Origin: Protopterus annectens
Taxonomy: Eukaryota > Chordata > Ceratodontiformes > Protopteridae
Direction of reading: 5' to 3'
DNA: 64,000 nucleotides
NCBI RefSeq assembly: GCF_019279795.1
Contig: NC_056745.1
Location: 1,488,052,757 to 1,488,116,756, forward strand
Shown here: piece after piece, positions 1-11,175 of the stretch
Numbering within the stretch: position 1 is the first letter of the stretch
How the letters are laid out: every line of letters begins with the position of its first letter
Position numbers and translations under genes: made by a program
The notes under the pieces: generated by a model
What the model was told of the DNA's origin: nothing
The model's database searches: none
The model's input: only the letters and a program-made list of their open reading frames with translations

Positions 1-1
1 T

Positions 2-1172
2 AAGGAACTTATCTCTATACCCAGCTTGGAACTTGCTTCAAATACCTCAACTACTGTCCCAGCAAAACAATCAGATCATGCACAGCCATCTCAGGACTTT
101 AAACTTGGCAGCATGGCGGATAACTTGGTCATACAAAAAACACCTCTCAGTAAAGCTGTGATGGATGTCATTCTGGAAGCCAGAAGGCCTAGTACTAGAA
201 AGTCTTATGCTGGAAAATGGAAGAGATAGATTCTGTGCCTGGAACCAGGCACAAGGAATTGATACAGCGGTACCAAATATTCCTCAGATTTTGCAATACT
301 TAACTGAGATGCTGGACAAGGGCCTACCCTTTTCAACAATTAAAATTCATGCCTCTGCCATTTTGACTCATTACAATACAGAGCCACCACTTTTTTCCAC
401 CCTTTATTAAGGCAGTACCTCAGAGGAGCCAAAAATTTAAGGCCCCCCAAGGAGACTACCAATACCTGCATGGGACCTCAACTATGTCTTGGAAGAGCTC
501 ACTCTGCCTCTTTGTGAGCCAGCTGCTACAGCTCGTATGAAGGTTTTATCTTGGAAAACAGCTTTGCTCTTAGCAATTACTTCTGCAAGATGAGTTTCAG
601 AGCCACAGGCGCTCATGGCTGTGGAGCCTTTCATCATTTTTCATCCAGACAGGGCCTCCCTGAGGACAAACCCAACATTTATGCCTAAAGTAGTGTCCAG
701 TGTGGCTCTTAACCAAGCCATCCATCTGCCAACCTTTTACCCAAATCCACAGAACAAGGGGGAGAGAATTATGCATTCTTTGGACGTACACAGACAGCTT
801 AGATTCTACTTGGACAGAACCAAAGCTTTCAGGAAGACAGAGCAATTACTAGTGGCATATGCTGCAGGATCACAAGGAAAGCCTGTCTCAAAGCAGACTA
901 TTTCTAAGTGGTTAGGCCACTGCATTCATTTCTGATAGTTACACCATGGCAAGCCAGTGCCTATGGGCATTAGGCTTCATTCCACCAGAGCTGCAGCCAC
1001 CTCAGCAGCCTTTCTCAGGGGAGTACCAACCAGAGACATTTTAGAGGCGGCTACTTGGAGTTCAGTGCACACCTTTACAAAGCATTATCATTTCCCACTT
1101 TATGCTAAATCCAGGGCAGGCTTTGCCACTGCAGTTCTGCAGGGTCTCTTAGCCGCTCATAATGCTGTTTAG
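2..1172 (+). pseudogene. DIRS-type tyrosine recombinase, degenerate
   Basis: Reading across frames gives a DIRS-family tyrosine recombinase, the enzyme that integrates the circular DNA of these retrotransposons. The N-terminal core-binding part shows LEARRPSTRKSYAGKW, then FCAWNQAQGID. The catalytic part shows SWKTALLLAITSAR (box I arginine), ISKWLGH, HSTRAAATSAAF (box II H..R) and a terminal HYHF that can hold the nucleophilic tyrosine. It is broken: a frameshift near 228 (apparent short duplication), another near 400, TGA at 591-593 directly after the box I arginine, and TGA-TAG at 933-938. The 591 stop looks like CGA-to-TGA decay. The element's RT/RNase H part would lie left of the window. 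The inverted repeats that follow support the DIRS assignment. Confidence 0.9.
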
Positions 1173-1202
1173 CTCCAGCCTCTCAACCATAGCTTTGGGA
1201 CT

Positions 1203-1690
1203 TTACCCAAATGTAATGACTGCAACAGTGAAACACGAAGAACATAGTACAGTTGTGTACACTTACCATAAATGTAGATGTTCCAGTGTATTCACTGTTG
1301 CAGTCCAGATTACCCACCCGCCTTCCCCCTTTTTTCTTTTGGATCTTATCTTTCCTTCTCTGATTTATACTACCGATGTGGTGTATTTGCTTATAGATGA
1401 AGGTAAAATTTATATTGGTGTATTTCTGAATATATATAAAGTTTGGCTACCCTTTTTGGGGGCACCTGACATCTGGGGCAAGAAAAGCTGAAGAAAATGG
1501 TGTTGGCTGCTTCTTTTATACCCCTGATGACCTGACGTCAGGGAAGAGGTGACAGCAGCCAACGCAGGACCCAAGACTTTGAAATTTAGGCCGGCTTAGG
1601 GCAACCTGTCAGCAGGATTACCCAAATGTAATGACTGCAACAGTGAATACACTCGAACATCTACATTTATGGTAAGTGTACACAACTGTA
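1203..1690. repeat. DIRS 3' end: inverted and direct repeats
   Basis: Positions 1248-1305 and 1633-1690 are 58-bp inverted repeats with one mismatch. A 30-bp stretch at 1203-1232 recurs directly at 1618-1647. GACTGCAACAGTGAA therefore occurs three times in alternating orientation. Inverted terminal repeats plus an internal complementary region just downstream of the recombinase gene are the hallmark of DIRS elements, which use them to complete their ends and circularise. The 3' boundary of the element is probably at or near 1690. Confidence 0.75.
1513..1540 (-). promoter_or_regulatory. CRE-like palindrome plus TATA box in the DIRS repeat
   Basis: On the minus strand the palindrome TGACGTCA (1533-1540) is followed 12 bp later by TATAAAAG (1513-1520). 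This is core-promoter-like spacing pointing back into the element. A promoter inside an inverted terminal repeat would appear in both orientations, so an antisense copy at the right end is expected. Activity is inferred only. Confidence 0.4.
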
Positions 1691-1692
1691 CT

Positions 1693-1897
1693 TTATTACT
1701 AAATACAATCCTGGGTATTACCTACCCACAACCCTGCTAGATATGTGCAGTTATTACTAAATACAATCCTGGGTCTTATCTACCCACAACCCTGCTAGAT
1801 ATGTGCAGTTATTACTAAATACAATCCTGGGTATTACCTACCCACAACCCTGCTAGATATGGGCAGTTATTACTAAGTACAATCCTGGGTCTTATCT
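1693..1897. repeat. 58-bp tandem repeat, about 3.5 copies
   Basis: Units start at 1693, 1751, 1809 and 1867 (the last partial) and each begins TTATTACTAAATACAATCCT. They differ by one or two bases. The array directly abuts the DIRS right end. Confidence 0.9.
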
Positions 1898-1929
1898 AGA
1901 GTATCTATGGTATTACATTGGGATGAAAT

Positions 1930-1996
1930 AGCTAAGCTTGAAATGACCTCCAGGTCAATAGCCTATTAACGTCCTATGACCCTATGGTCCTATGTT
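1930..1996 (+). mobile_element. Possible CR1 LINE 3' tail remnant
   Basis: An ATAGCCTATTAACGTCC stretch runs into CCTATG-type repeats. It resembles the 3' end of the CR1 copy ending at 41594 (ATAGCCTAGTATGAACC). Short and diverged. Confidence 0.35.
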
Positions 1997-2010
1997 TGTC
2001 ATAGCATCAT

Positions 2011-4572
2011 GTAAGCTGCATTTGGTTGTGGCATGTCAGTGAATGGGGAAGGGTGGCTTCGTCCAAGGTAATTACAGTCTTAAGAAAACAAAGATATTTG
2101 ATCAGGGAGTGTAGGTGCACCTGTCTAGCAATATGAATATTTAAAAAAGCCTCTAACCTGGGTACAGAGTGAACCTTTTTTAAGTATGAGTTATCAGCCA
2201 CAGGTGATCAGCATCAAAACCTCAGCTAGAAATTGTATCCAATTGTATCCAAGAGCTATAGTTCTATGCTTGAACAATAGCAATTATGTTATAAAACGTT
2301 TCAAGCTTGGCATTCAGCATTTATTTGTAGATCTTTTTTAGGACATGGTTACAAGCAAAATCCAACATGGTCGTTGAAACTTACCGACTACGTCAAGAAA
2401 AACAGGAAGTCACAATATTACAATTGTAAGAGGTGGAGAGAGATTTTATTTTATTTCTTTTTTTATTTTATTTGTATTTTTCTAGTGTAGAGCTCTGATC
2501 ACCATTGACCTTTTTCAAACTCAACCAAGGAGTGGTGTCTGGTTAGCTGCCAAAAATAAATAGATGTTCGAGATAAGGCCAGAGAAAATGGTTTGCTTCC
2601 ATGAGAAGTCTTGTGAGGACAAAACATATTGCAAAGTAAAAGTGCATTGCAGGATTAAAGAGCTGTAGTTAAAAAGGGAAGTCATATCAGTATAGTAGCC
2701 CTTTCATGACTTAACAGGTCAGAAAAAATGCACAGAACCTACAGCAATGTGAAGATATTAATATTACAGAGAATATCAAAATATCTTAAAAAATGTTGGT
2801 CTGTTTAATGATGAAATAGTTTTTTTTAATGGGAATAAAAATGGAGTTTAAACAGTGAAGCGTCTTGGTTAAGGATATGAGTGTTACTTTGGATAAAAGT
2901 TGGAGTTGTAGATTGCTGATTTTGAATGAATGATATTCGCGAGAGAGAGATTCAGACAAAGCTATGAGCAGAAGGATGGAATACTGTTTTAATTTGGAAA
3001 TATAATTACAGGCTTAGAAGGACACTTATGGAAGTTGTAGCAGAGGTTTAGTAAAATAGTAAATAAGTCAAGATTTGGGATGTGCGAGCATATGGGAAGA
3101 GCAAGTTACGTTCTAGGAGTGTAAGTTTCAAGCTCACCATGGGGAGGGTGCCGTAAGTGTTAGCGTGATGTTTAGACTGACTTGTACTGACAAAGAGCTA
3201 TAAAACAACTGTGAAATATCAGGTGAACATGAGAAAGCAAGTTTATATACTGTTAGAAATGTAATATCACAGAGGGTGAGTGGAATGTGATTGCTGTAGA
3301 CGGACAAGATAATCAGTGCGGTGACGTATCATTTGTGGAAAAAACAAACTAGGAGGAGTATAATTTACACGAAGATTAAGTCAAAGGACAGCTAATGGAA
3401 GAGAGAGGGGAAGGTATGGTGCATCTCTGGGTGGAGGGTACAAGAAGGTTAAATACAAAACAAACATAGAAAAGACTAGAGAAAAATCGTAACATTAGAA
3501 AGCCTGCAGAGGAGGAGAAGCACTGGGGAATTAAAATACGGTGTAAGTGAACTAGATGACTGGGTGAAACTCAGAATGCTTTGTGAACAGTAGCAGAAGA
3601 AGGGTAGATGGGGGGCAGTTTCTGTCCTCCCTTAGTTACAAGATGTCCAAGCAGATTTCCTTGGTTTAAAGTGATGGGACAATCAAGAAAGTGTCTGCTA
3701 GACAGAATCCCTGAACACCATTGGTCTGATTCCAAAAGACTTGCTTTCAGTGTAAAATAACGACTTACACTGAGGCAGGTCTTTTGGAATCTGGCCCTCG
3801 TGTAAAGCTGTTTATAGATGGGCCTTAACCTGAAGTAAGTCACTTACACTAAGAGCAGGTCTTTTGTAATCAGGGCAGACATACACTGAGACCAGTTCAT
3901 ACGTCTTAATGTCTTAGCACAAGAAATCTGGACAGAGCTACAAATAATGGAGGACAAAGGCCAAAAATAGGGACAGATTGTAAATATTGCTGTTATCTTA
4001 GAAAATTGCTGGAATAACACGTTTCCCATTAGCATGCATTTTCTGAAGGATATGAAGTCTAAAACTTCAATGTCTGCCTTATTTAGTGACTTCCACAGTG
4101 ATTTGCCAAAAGACCACAAATTTCATGAGGAATGAACCAAAAAACCCACAAATCTGGGCATTCTGTAAAAATTTTGACAGTTGAGAGGTATGGAGCAGCT
4201 GTTTTTGAATCTGGCCCCTGTTTTAACCATTGAGTTTGTAGCAGGTCAGAGAAAGATAAAACAATAGAGAGAGGCAGCATTAAGTAATAACTGCATGCAG
4301 GAAGTTGCCACTAAACCGTTTCCGCTAACAAGAGAACAAATATACTATAACTGTAAGTAGAAACTTGTGTACACAGTGATGAAAACAAACAGAACAAATG
4401 AGTCTTGCTAAAGTTAATGGTGTAAACTTTTACTAGTAAGGGAAGCTGTAACTTGCAGCACACAGCATTTTCAGTTGAAGGGATTAAACTCTGGATTACC
4501 AACATATAAGGAAGCTGTTTTAACTGTGTTCAGGAATTCAAGAGCCCTGCATCTTATAATCTGTATTTTGAG
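2011..4572. other. Unassigned AT-rich DNA
   Basis: No reading frame, RNA gene or array could be recognised here. There is a T-rich run at about 2440-2480 and the hairpin listed separately at 3728-3791. The short frames present carry no recognisable motif. Confidence 0.6.
3728..3791. repeat. Imperfect 64-bp hairpin
   Basis: Outer arms GATTCCAAAAGAC (3728-3740) and GTCTTTTGGAATC (3779-3791) are perfect complements. Inner arms CAGTGTAA and TTACACTG nest inside. A related single arm recurs near 3845-3875. It may be a MITE remnant. Confidence 0.5.
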
Positions 4573-4875
4573 ACAGTTTTATGGAACTGTATAGGTTCTC
4601 CGGTTCGTTTCTTGGCTGGGGTGCTTTCCGTGTGGAGTCTGCATGTCCTCCCTGAGGTCATGTGGGTTTTCTCTGGGTGCTCTGGTTTCCTCCCACATTC
4701 CAAAGACAAGTAGTAGGTGGATTGGACACTCTAAATTGTCTATAGGTGAGAGTGTGTGTGCGAATGAGTGGTACGAATGAACTAATGAGCCAGGGCTAGC
4801 CACCCGCTGGTGTAAACCTTGACTCGAGATAATTGTCACTGCTAAAGTGATACCCTGACCCCATGTGAAAATGGG
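4573..4875 (+). mobile_element. Short interspersed repeat, family A, copy 1
   Basis: Contains the widespread fish/amphibian-type block around TTTCCTCCCACATTCCAAAG, followed by ACACTCTAAATTG, and ends in CCCTGACCCCATG. The same sequence occurs in the same orientation at 10461-10775, and part of it occurs inverted near 52885-52985. I cannot name the family with certainty. Confidence 0.7.
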
Positions 4876-5114
4876 AAAAGAGGTTTGAGGATGTATGGAT
4901 TATGGGACTGTATATAACTATGATTGTCTGCATCTGAAAGACCTGCGAAACTGGCTCATTGTGAAGAGATACTTGGCATAGCTGCTTTCTTATCCCTTTG
5001 TAATGAATTTTATAGTAAACTAAGTTATAAGCAGATTGAGGAGCATCATGGGAGAATATGTGAGGTAAGGACGGCAGTAGATTGACTAATTGGCTGAGGA
5101 ATTATTCTCACAGT

Positions 5115-5965
5115 TGATGCAGAGGGCTGAGGATGTGAGCTGTAATTCCTGAGGTACAGGGTTTGATTCTCTCAGTCATCGTTTACTTATCCTGAGGTAC
5201 AGGGTTTGATTCTCTCAGTCATCGTTTACTTATCCTGAGGTACAGGGTTTGATTCTCTTAGTCATCGTTTACTTATCCTGAGGTACAGGGTTTGATTCTC
5301 TCAGTCATCGTTTGAGCTGTAATTCCTGTGGTACAGGGTTTGATTCTCTCAGTCATCGTTTGAGCTGTAATTCCTGAGGTACAGGGTTTGATTCTCTCAG
5401 TCATCGTTTGAGCTGTAATTCCTGTGGTACAGGGTTTGATTCTCTCAGTCATCGTTTGAGCTGTAATTCCTGTGGTACAGGGTTTGATTCTCTCAGTCAT
5501 CGTTTGAGCTGTAATTCCTGAGGTACAGGGTTTGATTCTCTCAGTCATCGTTTGAGCTGTAATTCCTGTGGTACAGGGTTTGATTCTCTCAGTCATCGTT
5601 TGAGCTGTAATTCCTGTGGTACAGGGTTTGATTCTCTCAGTCATCGTTTGAGCTGTAATTCCTGTGGTACAGGGTTTGATTCTCTCAGTCATCGTTTGAG
5701 CTGTAATTCCTGTGGTACAGGGTTTGATTCTCTCAGTCATCGTTTGAGCTGTAATTCCTGTGGTACAGGGTTTGATTCTCTCAGTCATCGTTTACTTATC
5801 CTGAGGTACAGGGTTTGATTCTCTCAGTCATCGTTTCCTTATCCTGAGTTACAGGGTTTGATTCTCTCAGTCATCGTTTACTTATCCTGAGGTACAGGGT
5901 TTGATTCTCTCAGTAATCGTTTACTTACTGTGTGACCTTGAGCAAGTTATTCAACAGAAGAGTTT
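5115..5965 (+). repeat. CORE-SINE with tandemly amplified B-box segment (17 units)
   Basis: Two unit types alternate in blocks. A 48-bp unit (GAGCTGTAATTCCTG then GGTACAGGGTTTGATTCTC) occurs once at 5137. Three 43-bp units (ACTTATCCTGAGG then the same body) follow from 5185. Ten 48-bp units run 5314-5793, then three 43-bp units 5794-5922. GGGTTTGATTCTC resembles a pol III B box, and GGTACAGGGTTTGA also occurs in the tRNA-headed SINE at 30411. Immediately after the array, CTGTGTGACCTTGAGCAAGT matches the conserved core of MIR/CORE-type SINEs. The array is thus an internal expansion of one SINE. The 48-bp unit is a multiple of three, so open frames here are artefacts. Confidence 0.85.
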
Positions 5966-6852
5966 TTAGGGCCAACTGGGAAGTTAGGCAAGTCTGGTAA
6001 AACAAAGTAAGTTGAAAGAAGAAAGTGGGAGATGGTACAAAAGGGAAGATAAACAGAAGGAAGGCAAGGTAAAAGGCCAAGTGCAGGGAGTTGGGACAAG
6101 TGATGAAAGGAAGACAAGGCTAGACGTGGCCATGCAAGAACTAGCACCTCAAGGAAACCCAGAAGGAAGTGGTCAGGATACTTTCAGATAGATGAGTTGG
6201 GCAAACTGCAGGAAACAGAACAATAAAAAGTTGTTGTAGGAAAAGTAAAAGGGGTCAGTCGGGGATTAAATGTATCACAGGAAAGAAGGCAGCCAGCGTA
6301 GACAGTGAGAAGATCAGAGGCTTGATGAAAGTGGGGGGGTGCAGATAGGAGGGATAGAGGCAGAAGGCAGTGATTACAGGAAATGAGAGCTACAGATGGA
6401 ACAGAGAAGAGAGTTTTGATAATAGGAGACTCGGTCACAAAGGTGTTACGAGTCTTTGGGAATGAGAAAAGGGAAAGTATATTTCGGTAAAGGCACTCTA
6501 ACGCTTTACAGTCTGCAATATGGGAGGATGTGACCAAGATCATAACCAAAGACAGGAGTGCAGGCCTGGCCACCACTTAACTATCAGAAAAGGACAGCTG
6601 TGCTGGTAGCTAAGACGACCAGGAAGATGACAGAGAGATGCCAGCAGAGGGGGCTGTGGTAGCCTTTTTTCAGAAGTGTTACCTTTAAGAAAGGATTAAT
6701 GTTCATAATTACCAGCTGCAGTTAAAGACAATGGAGAGAGACTTGGCAATTACAGAAAGATGGGAAGACGTGATATAGAATCTACTGATATGTAAGGAAC
6801 AGGCTCCATCTTAGCCAAAATAAGGCAGTTGTGCTTAGTGCTGGTCTGAAAA
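5966..6852. other. Unassigned GA-rich DNA
   Basis: Purine-rich sequence without recognisable coding motif, RNA gene or array. It may be an old LINE relic, but nothing diagnostic is visible. Confidence 0.5.
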
Positions 6853-7250
6853 GGGGCTCTATATCATATGCTTGAAAAGACTTTTCTTCGAACATATAAT
6901 CATCGACGCCTAAAGAGTGAACACTCTAAAGCGCGAATGGCCACATCCACAAATTTTTTCCTTGGGAAAAAATTCACGGAGCCAAACACAAAAAACACAA
7001 ACTTCAAAACCCTAATCAAGTGGGGAGCTTCGCCCCTCACAACCCCCGACATGGGCTCCCCAACTAAATATACCAACTCTGAGATCACTCTATGTTGGGG
7101 AAAAGGAAATCCTATAATGGCCAACTGAATTTTTTCCCCAAGGAAAAAATTCAAGGATGTGGCCATTCGCACTTTAGAGCATTTGTTCTTTTGGTGTCGA
7201 TGATTATATGTTCAAAGAAAAGTCTCTTCAAGCATATAATATAGACCCCT
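6853..7250. mobile_element. MITE with about 125-bp terminal inverted repeats
   Basis: The left arm (6853 to about 6976) and right arm (about 7125 to 7250) are inverted copies, sharing ATATGCTTGAA, GAACATATAATCATCGAC and GAATGGCCACATCC. The centre (about 150 bp) holds GC-rich CCCC/GGGG blocks resembling part of the insertion at 24803-25158. There is no transposase, so it is a non-autonomous foldback-type element. Open frames on both strands inside it are symmetrical by-products of the palindrome. Confidence 0.85.
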
Positions 7251-7559
7251 GAAAAGGTACATATCAATGACTGTACTTTTGAACTAAATCGAAGGGGGAG
7301 TGAACGTCACAGAAGTAAAAGAGGGAGGTAGCTACTGAGTTCCTAGAGAGAAGGTAAAAAACAAACAAAAAAAAAAAACAGGTGTAGAACACAGCAAAGG
7401 AATAAACAAGGGGTTCTAAGAGTATTAGTTGCAATGAATGTAGCTTGCATAGGAAAATTGGGGGTTGCACATGGTGATACAGGAGGGACTGGGCATTACT
7501 AGAATCATAAAAACAGGCCAGTGACAAGAAGCTGTGGGATATACTGCTGTCTGTGTGTA

Positions 7560-8360
7560 GGATTTTTAGGAATGACAAAAAGGGGAGAGATATTGGTGAA
7601 ACTGCAATCTTCGTAAAGGAAAGCATCAAATCTGAGATCAAAGAGGAGAAAGAACACTAAACCATGAGTGGGGCTGTGAAGACGCAGACCACGACTGGGG
7701 TTGGGAAGAGACAGACCATGAGTGGGGCTGGGAAGAGGCTGACCACGACTGGGGTTGGGAAAAGACAGACCATGAGTGGGGCTGGGAAGAGACAGACCAT
7801 GAGTGGGGCTGGGAAGAGACAGACCATGAGTGGGGCTGTGAAGACGCAGACCACGACTGGGGTTGGGAAGAGACAGACCATGAGTGGGGCTGGGAAGAGA
7901 CAGACCATGAGTGGGGCTACGACTGGGGTTGGGAAGAGACAGACCATGAGTGACCACGACTGGGGTTGGGAAAAGACAGACCATGTGTGGGGCTGGGAAG
8001 AGACAGACCATGAGTGGGGCTGGGAAGACGCGGACCACGACTGGGGTTGGGAAAAGACAGACCATGAGTGGGGCTGGGAAGAGGCTGACCATGAGCATGA
8101 CTGGGAAGAGACAGACCATGAGTGCGGCTGGGAAGAGGCAGACTGTGAGTGAGGCTTTGAAGAGGTAGGGTCAGAATGCTCCTCTTTCATCCAATTTAAC
8201 TACCTGGTAAGTTGTCATAGGTGAATCGATACATTGTTATTCCCCAGACACATCAAGGGAGGAGGATGACTGGAGGACAGAGTAAAGGCAAGCAGTAGGA
8301 TAAAATGCTAGTACTTATGGAGATTCATATCTGCTAGGGACAGACTGGGCGTTATCAAGT
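7560..8360 (+). pseudogene. LINE (CR1/L2-like) endonuclease relic split by an array
   Basis: Before the 27-bp array, 7568-7660 reads RNDKKGRD then AIFVKES, resembling the conserved FRRDRxGRxGGGVAxYVKE segment of CR1/L2 apurinic-type endonucleases. After the array, 8235 onward reads CYSPDTSREEDDW, like the CYRPPDQ-type segment. Near 8310 MLVLME resembles the start of the VLMGDFN motif, with the GDFN residues lost. The order matches a LINE endonuclease. Several frameshifts and stops are present. The match is by eye and diverged, so the family call is tentative. Confidence 0.4.
7663..8158. repeat. 27-bp minisatellite, about 18 copies
   Basis: Two unit variants (ATGAGTGGGGCTGGGAAGAG and ACGACTGGGGTTGGGAAAAG, each followed by ACAGACC) are interspersed. 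Because 27 is a multiple of three, long frames open on both strands; they are artefacts. Confidence 0.95.
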
Positions 8361-9365
8361 TCCAGTGCAGAGAGGAGTTGACTGAAGTCTGAACTATGAG
8401 AAGTGCAGTCGACCAGCGCAGCACTGTACCACAAAAGATAGAATTCTGAATATGGGCCCTACCAAATAAGAGGTGGCTAGGAATTTACATGATAAGACAT
8501 TGATGGTCTGTAGCATTCATGCCACAATGTGGTTTACAGGTGACAGTCAATGAGAGTAGGAATGCAAAGAATGTTTGGGGTTTTAGGGGAACAGATTATT
8601 TTTACATGAGGATGAGGTATCAGGCTAAGAACAAGCTGAAAATGTAAATAGGTTGTGGGAGTAGATCAGGGATGGAATACTCACAGCTTTGTACAAGGTT
8701 GTGAGAAAGAAGCATAAAGCTAAAAATAGGAAAAGACAAATCCAGCTAAGGTAAATGTGAGACTACTAATCGGGGCAATGGATAGGTCTTGACAGATGTG
8801 AAAGGAGGACATAGGGTGATGGATGAGGCTAACGGAAGGTAAAAACATCAGATCCACAAACTGAAAGGAAAGTAGCAGAAGGTATTAGGAAGGGAAACAG
8901 GTGCATTCTTAGGTATGTAGTCTTCATAAAGGGGTCAAGAGCAGGCTGCCAGCTTGCACAGCATTAGGCCAGAATGCAGAGAGTAGCAACACTGGAACCT
9001 ACCTAAAACAGTAACAATAAGCTCTCCAAAAAGAAATAAAAAAAAACACATTTAAACCTATTCAAGGACCACTAGGGCAGTAATAGTGCACAGGGGCAGC
9101 GGAAAACTGAATGCTACGTTGTATTTTCAGGAGGATATACTTTACAAAGTAATAATGTTTCCATTCTACAAGGGGTGTGGTCAGACTACGCATAGAAAGT
9201 CGTGTGCAGTTCTGGAAGCCATACAAGGAAAGAAACATCACATTTATAGCAAAAGTCTAGCAAAAAGGTAATAGAGAGGTCTGTAGGATGGAAGGAGAAG
9301 ATAGAACTACAGACTACAGGAGTTAGAGCTCTTCTCACTAGTGGTCAGAAGCTCTGGGGGAGAGT
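8361..9365. other. Unassigned DNA
   Basis: No recognisable gene or array. It may continue the LINE relic that ends near 8360, but no further motif could be supported. Confidence 0.5.
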
Positions 9366-9976
9366 ATGATACTGGGGCTCAAGATCATGTCAGGGAGATG
9401 TGAAGGGGTCATACTGAACAGGAAGTACAGCGGGGGACAAGATACTGGTCCACAAGATCATGTCAGAGAGTTGTGAAGGGGTCATACTGAACAGGAAGTA
9501 CAATGGGGGACATGATACTGGTGCACATGATCATGTCAGGGAGTTGTGAAGGGCTCATACTGAACAGGAAGTACAGTGGGGACATGATACTGGTGCACAA
9601 GATCATATCAGGAAGATGTGAAGGGGTCATACTGAACAAGAAGTACAGTGGGGGACATGATCCTGGTGCACAAGATCATGTCAGGGAGATATGAATGGGG
9701 TCGTACTGAACAGGAAGTACAGTGAGGTACATGATACTGGTGCACATGATTATGTCGGGGAGATGTGAAGGGTCATTCTGAAAAGAAAGTACAGGGGGCA
9801 TGATACTGGTGCACAACATTATGTTAGGGAGATGTGAAGGAGTTGTACTGAACAGGAAGAACAAAGGGGAACATGATACTAATACACAATATAATGTCAG
9901 GGAGATGTGAAGGAGTCATACTGAAAACAGAAGGATACATGATACTAGTGCATAAGATCATGTCATTGAGATATGA
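9366..9976. repeat. 73-bp minisatellite, about 8 diverged copies
   Basis: The unit has GATACTGGTGCACAAGATCA, then TGTCAGGGAGATGTGAAGG and a GAACAGGAAGTACAG block. Copies differ by substitutions and small indels. Confidence 0.9.
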
Positions 9977-10460
9977 AAATGAATGATGGGGAAGAAGACA
10001 GAACATATGCCACAGATTGTAGGCATTAGCTAGTCCTTATATCTCAGAAAGTAGAATTTTAAAGAGAAAGCCCTGGATCCATGCAATAGGTTCATAGATT
10101 CATACATTTGGTGAACAAGCTCTAGCCTATTGACCATTGAGGAGCTCAAGCCCTGGATTTCATGATGAATCTTGCAGATGCTCATGTACTTATTCATATT
10201 TTTCATGAAGGTGTTAATTGATGGGCTGAGTTTAACTGACAGAGGAGGAGTTTATTCCATGGCCAGTGAAGTTGTTAAGATGTAGAGTTGTCACAGTATG
10301 GCCGATATTATTACTTACTTATGCTGAATGTCCTCTTTCATTCAGATCATTAGGGGTATTGTACACATGTTTTCCAATACTTAGTGGTCCTTTAGTGCTC
10401 TGGTGTTCCATAACTGAATTTCTGTAGTTCTCTAGCACAGTGGAACAGTGGATTGCATTG
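9977..10460. other. Mostly unassigned; possible CR1 tail
   Basis: About 10085-10145 on the minus strand has ATGAATCTATGAACC next to a TAGGCTAG segment, resembling the CR1 3' end at 41530-41594. Nothing else is recognised. Confidence 0.35.
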
Positions 10461-10775
10461 TCACACCAAGAGGTTCCCCAGCTCATTTCTTGGCTGAGGT
10501 ATCTTCTGTGCAGAGTCTGCATGTCCTCCCAGTGTTTGCGTGGGTTTCCTCAGAGTGTTCTGGTTTCCTCCCACATTCCAGAGACACGCAGTAAGTGGAC
10601 TGGACACTCTGAATTGGCCATAGGTGTGAGTATGTGTGCGAGTGTTTGGTATGTATGAACAACTGTGGCAGGCTAACCACCCAGAGGTGTGTACTTTGGC
10701 AATACATGATTGCCACTGCTGAAGTGACACCCTGACCCCATGTTGAAAAATGTGAATAGATGGATGGATGGATCT
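10461..10775 (+). mobile_element. Short interspersed repeat, family A, copy 2
   Basis: Same family and orientation as 4573-4875: TCTGCATGTCCTCCC, TTTCCTCCCACATTCCA, ACACTCTGAATTG, CCCTGACCCCATG. It ends in a GATG microsatellite (GATGGATGGATGGAT), a typical SINE-type tail. Confidence 0.75.
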
Positions 10776-11175
10776 GGCTTCTGCCTGTAAAACAGAAGTT
10801 TAAAGTTTGGTGAAGTAGTGCTGGAAATGGAGCAACAGAGCATTTTCACCTTTAACCCCCTTCTTTTCCTTACCTTGACCTTACAGTTTCAGTACCGCCT
10901 AATGGACTCTACATCTACTTTCCTTGCACCCCCCAGGTCATTTTACTAAGATGGTCCTGCTGCTAACTTGACTGTGACAAAACACCTGAGACAGCTGATA
11001 GTTGTTTGGGTTTTGTTTTCCCATCAACACTGTCATATTTCTCATTATGATTCTGCTGAGAGTTCACATACTTGAATTGCTAACCCACAAAAGATTTTAT
11101 GTATTGTCACACAATATTAACAAAATAATTATAGCAATGTTCAGAATCATCCATCTCCTTTTTACCATTTTTCTA
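10776..11175. other. Unassigned DNA
   Basis: No feature recognised beyond the tail of the preceding repeat. Confidence 0.5.

Noticed and set aside
5273-5818. Long repetitive open frames on both strands (171 and 88 codons)
   Set aside because: The 48-bp unit is a multiple of three without stops; the frames follow from the SINE-derived array and have no independent coding evidence.
7505-8190. Open frames of 160-200 codons over the 27-bp array
   Set aside because: Several frames on both strands are open at once because of the 27-bp period; a by-product of the minisatellite, not a repeat protein gene.
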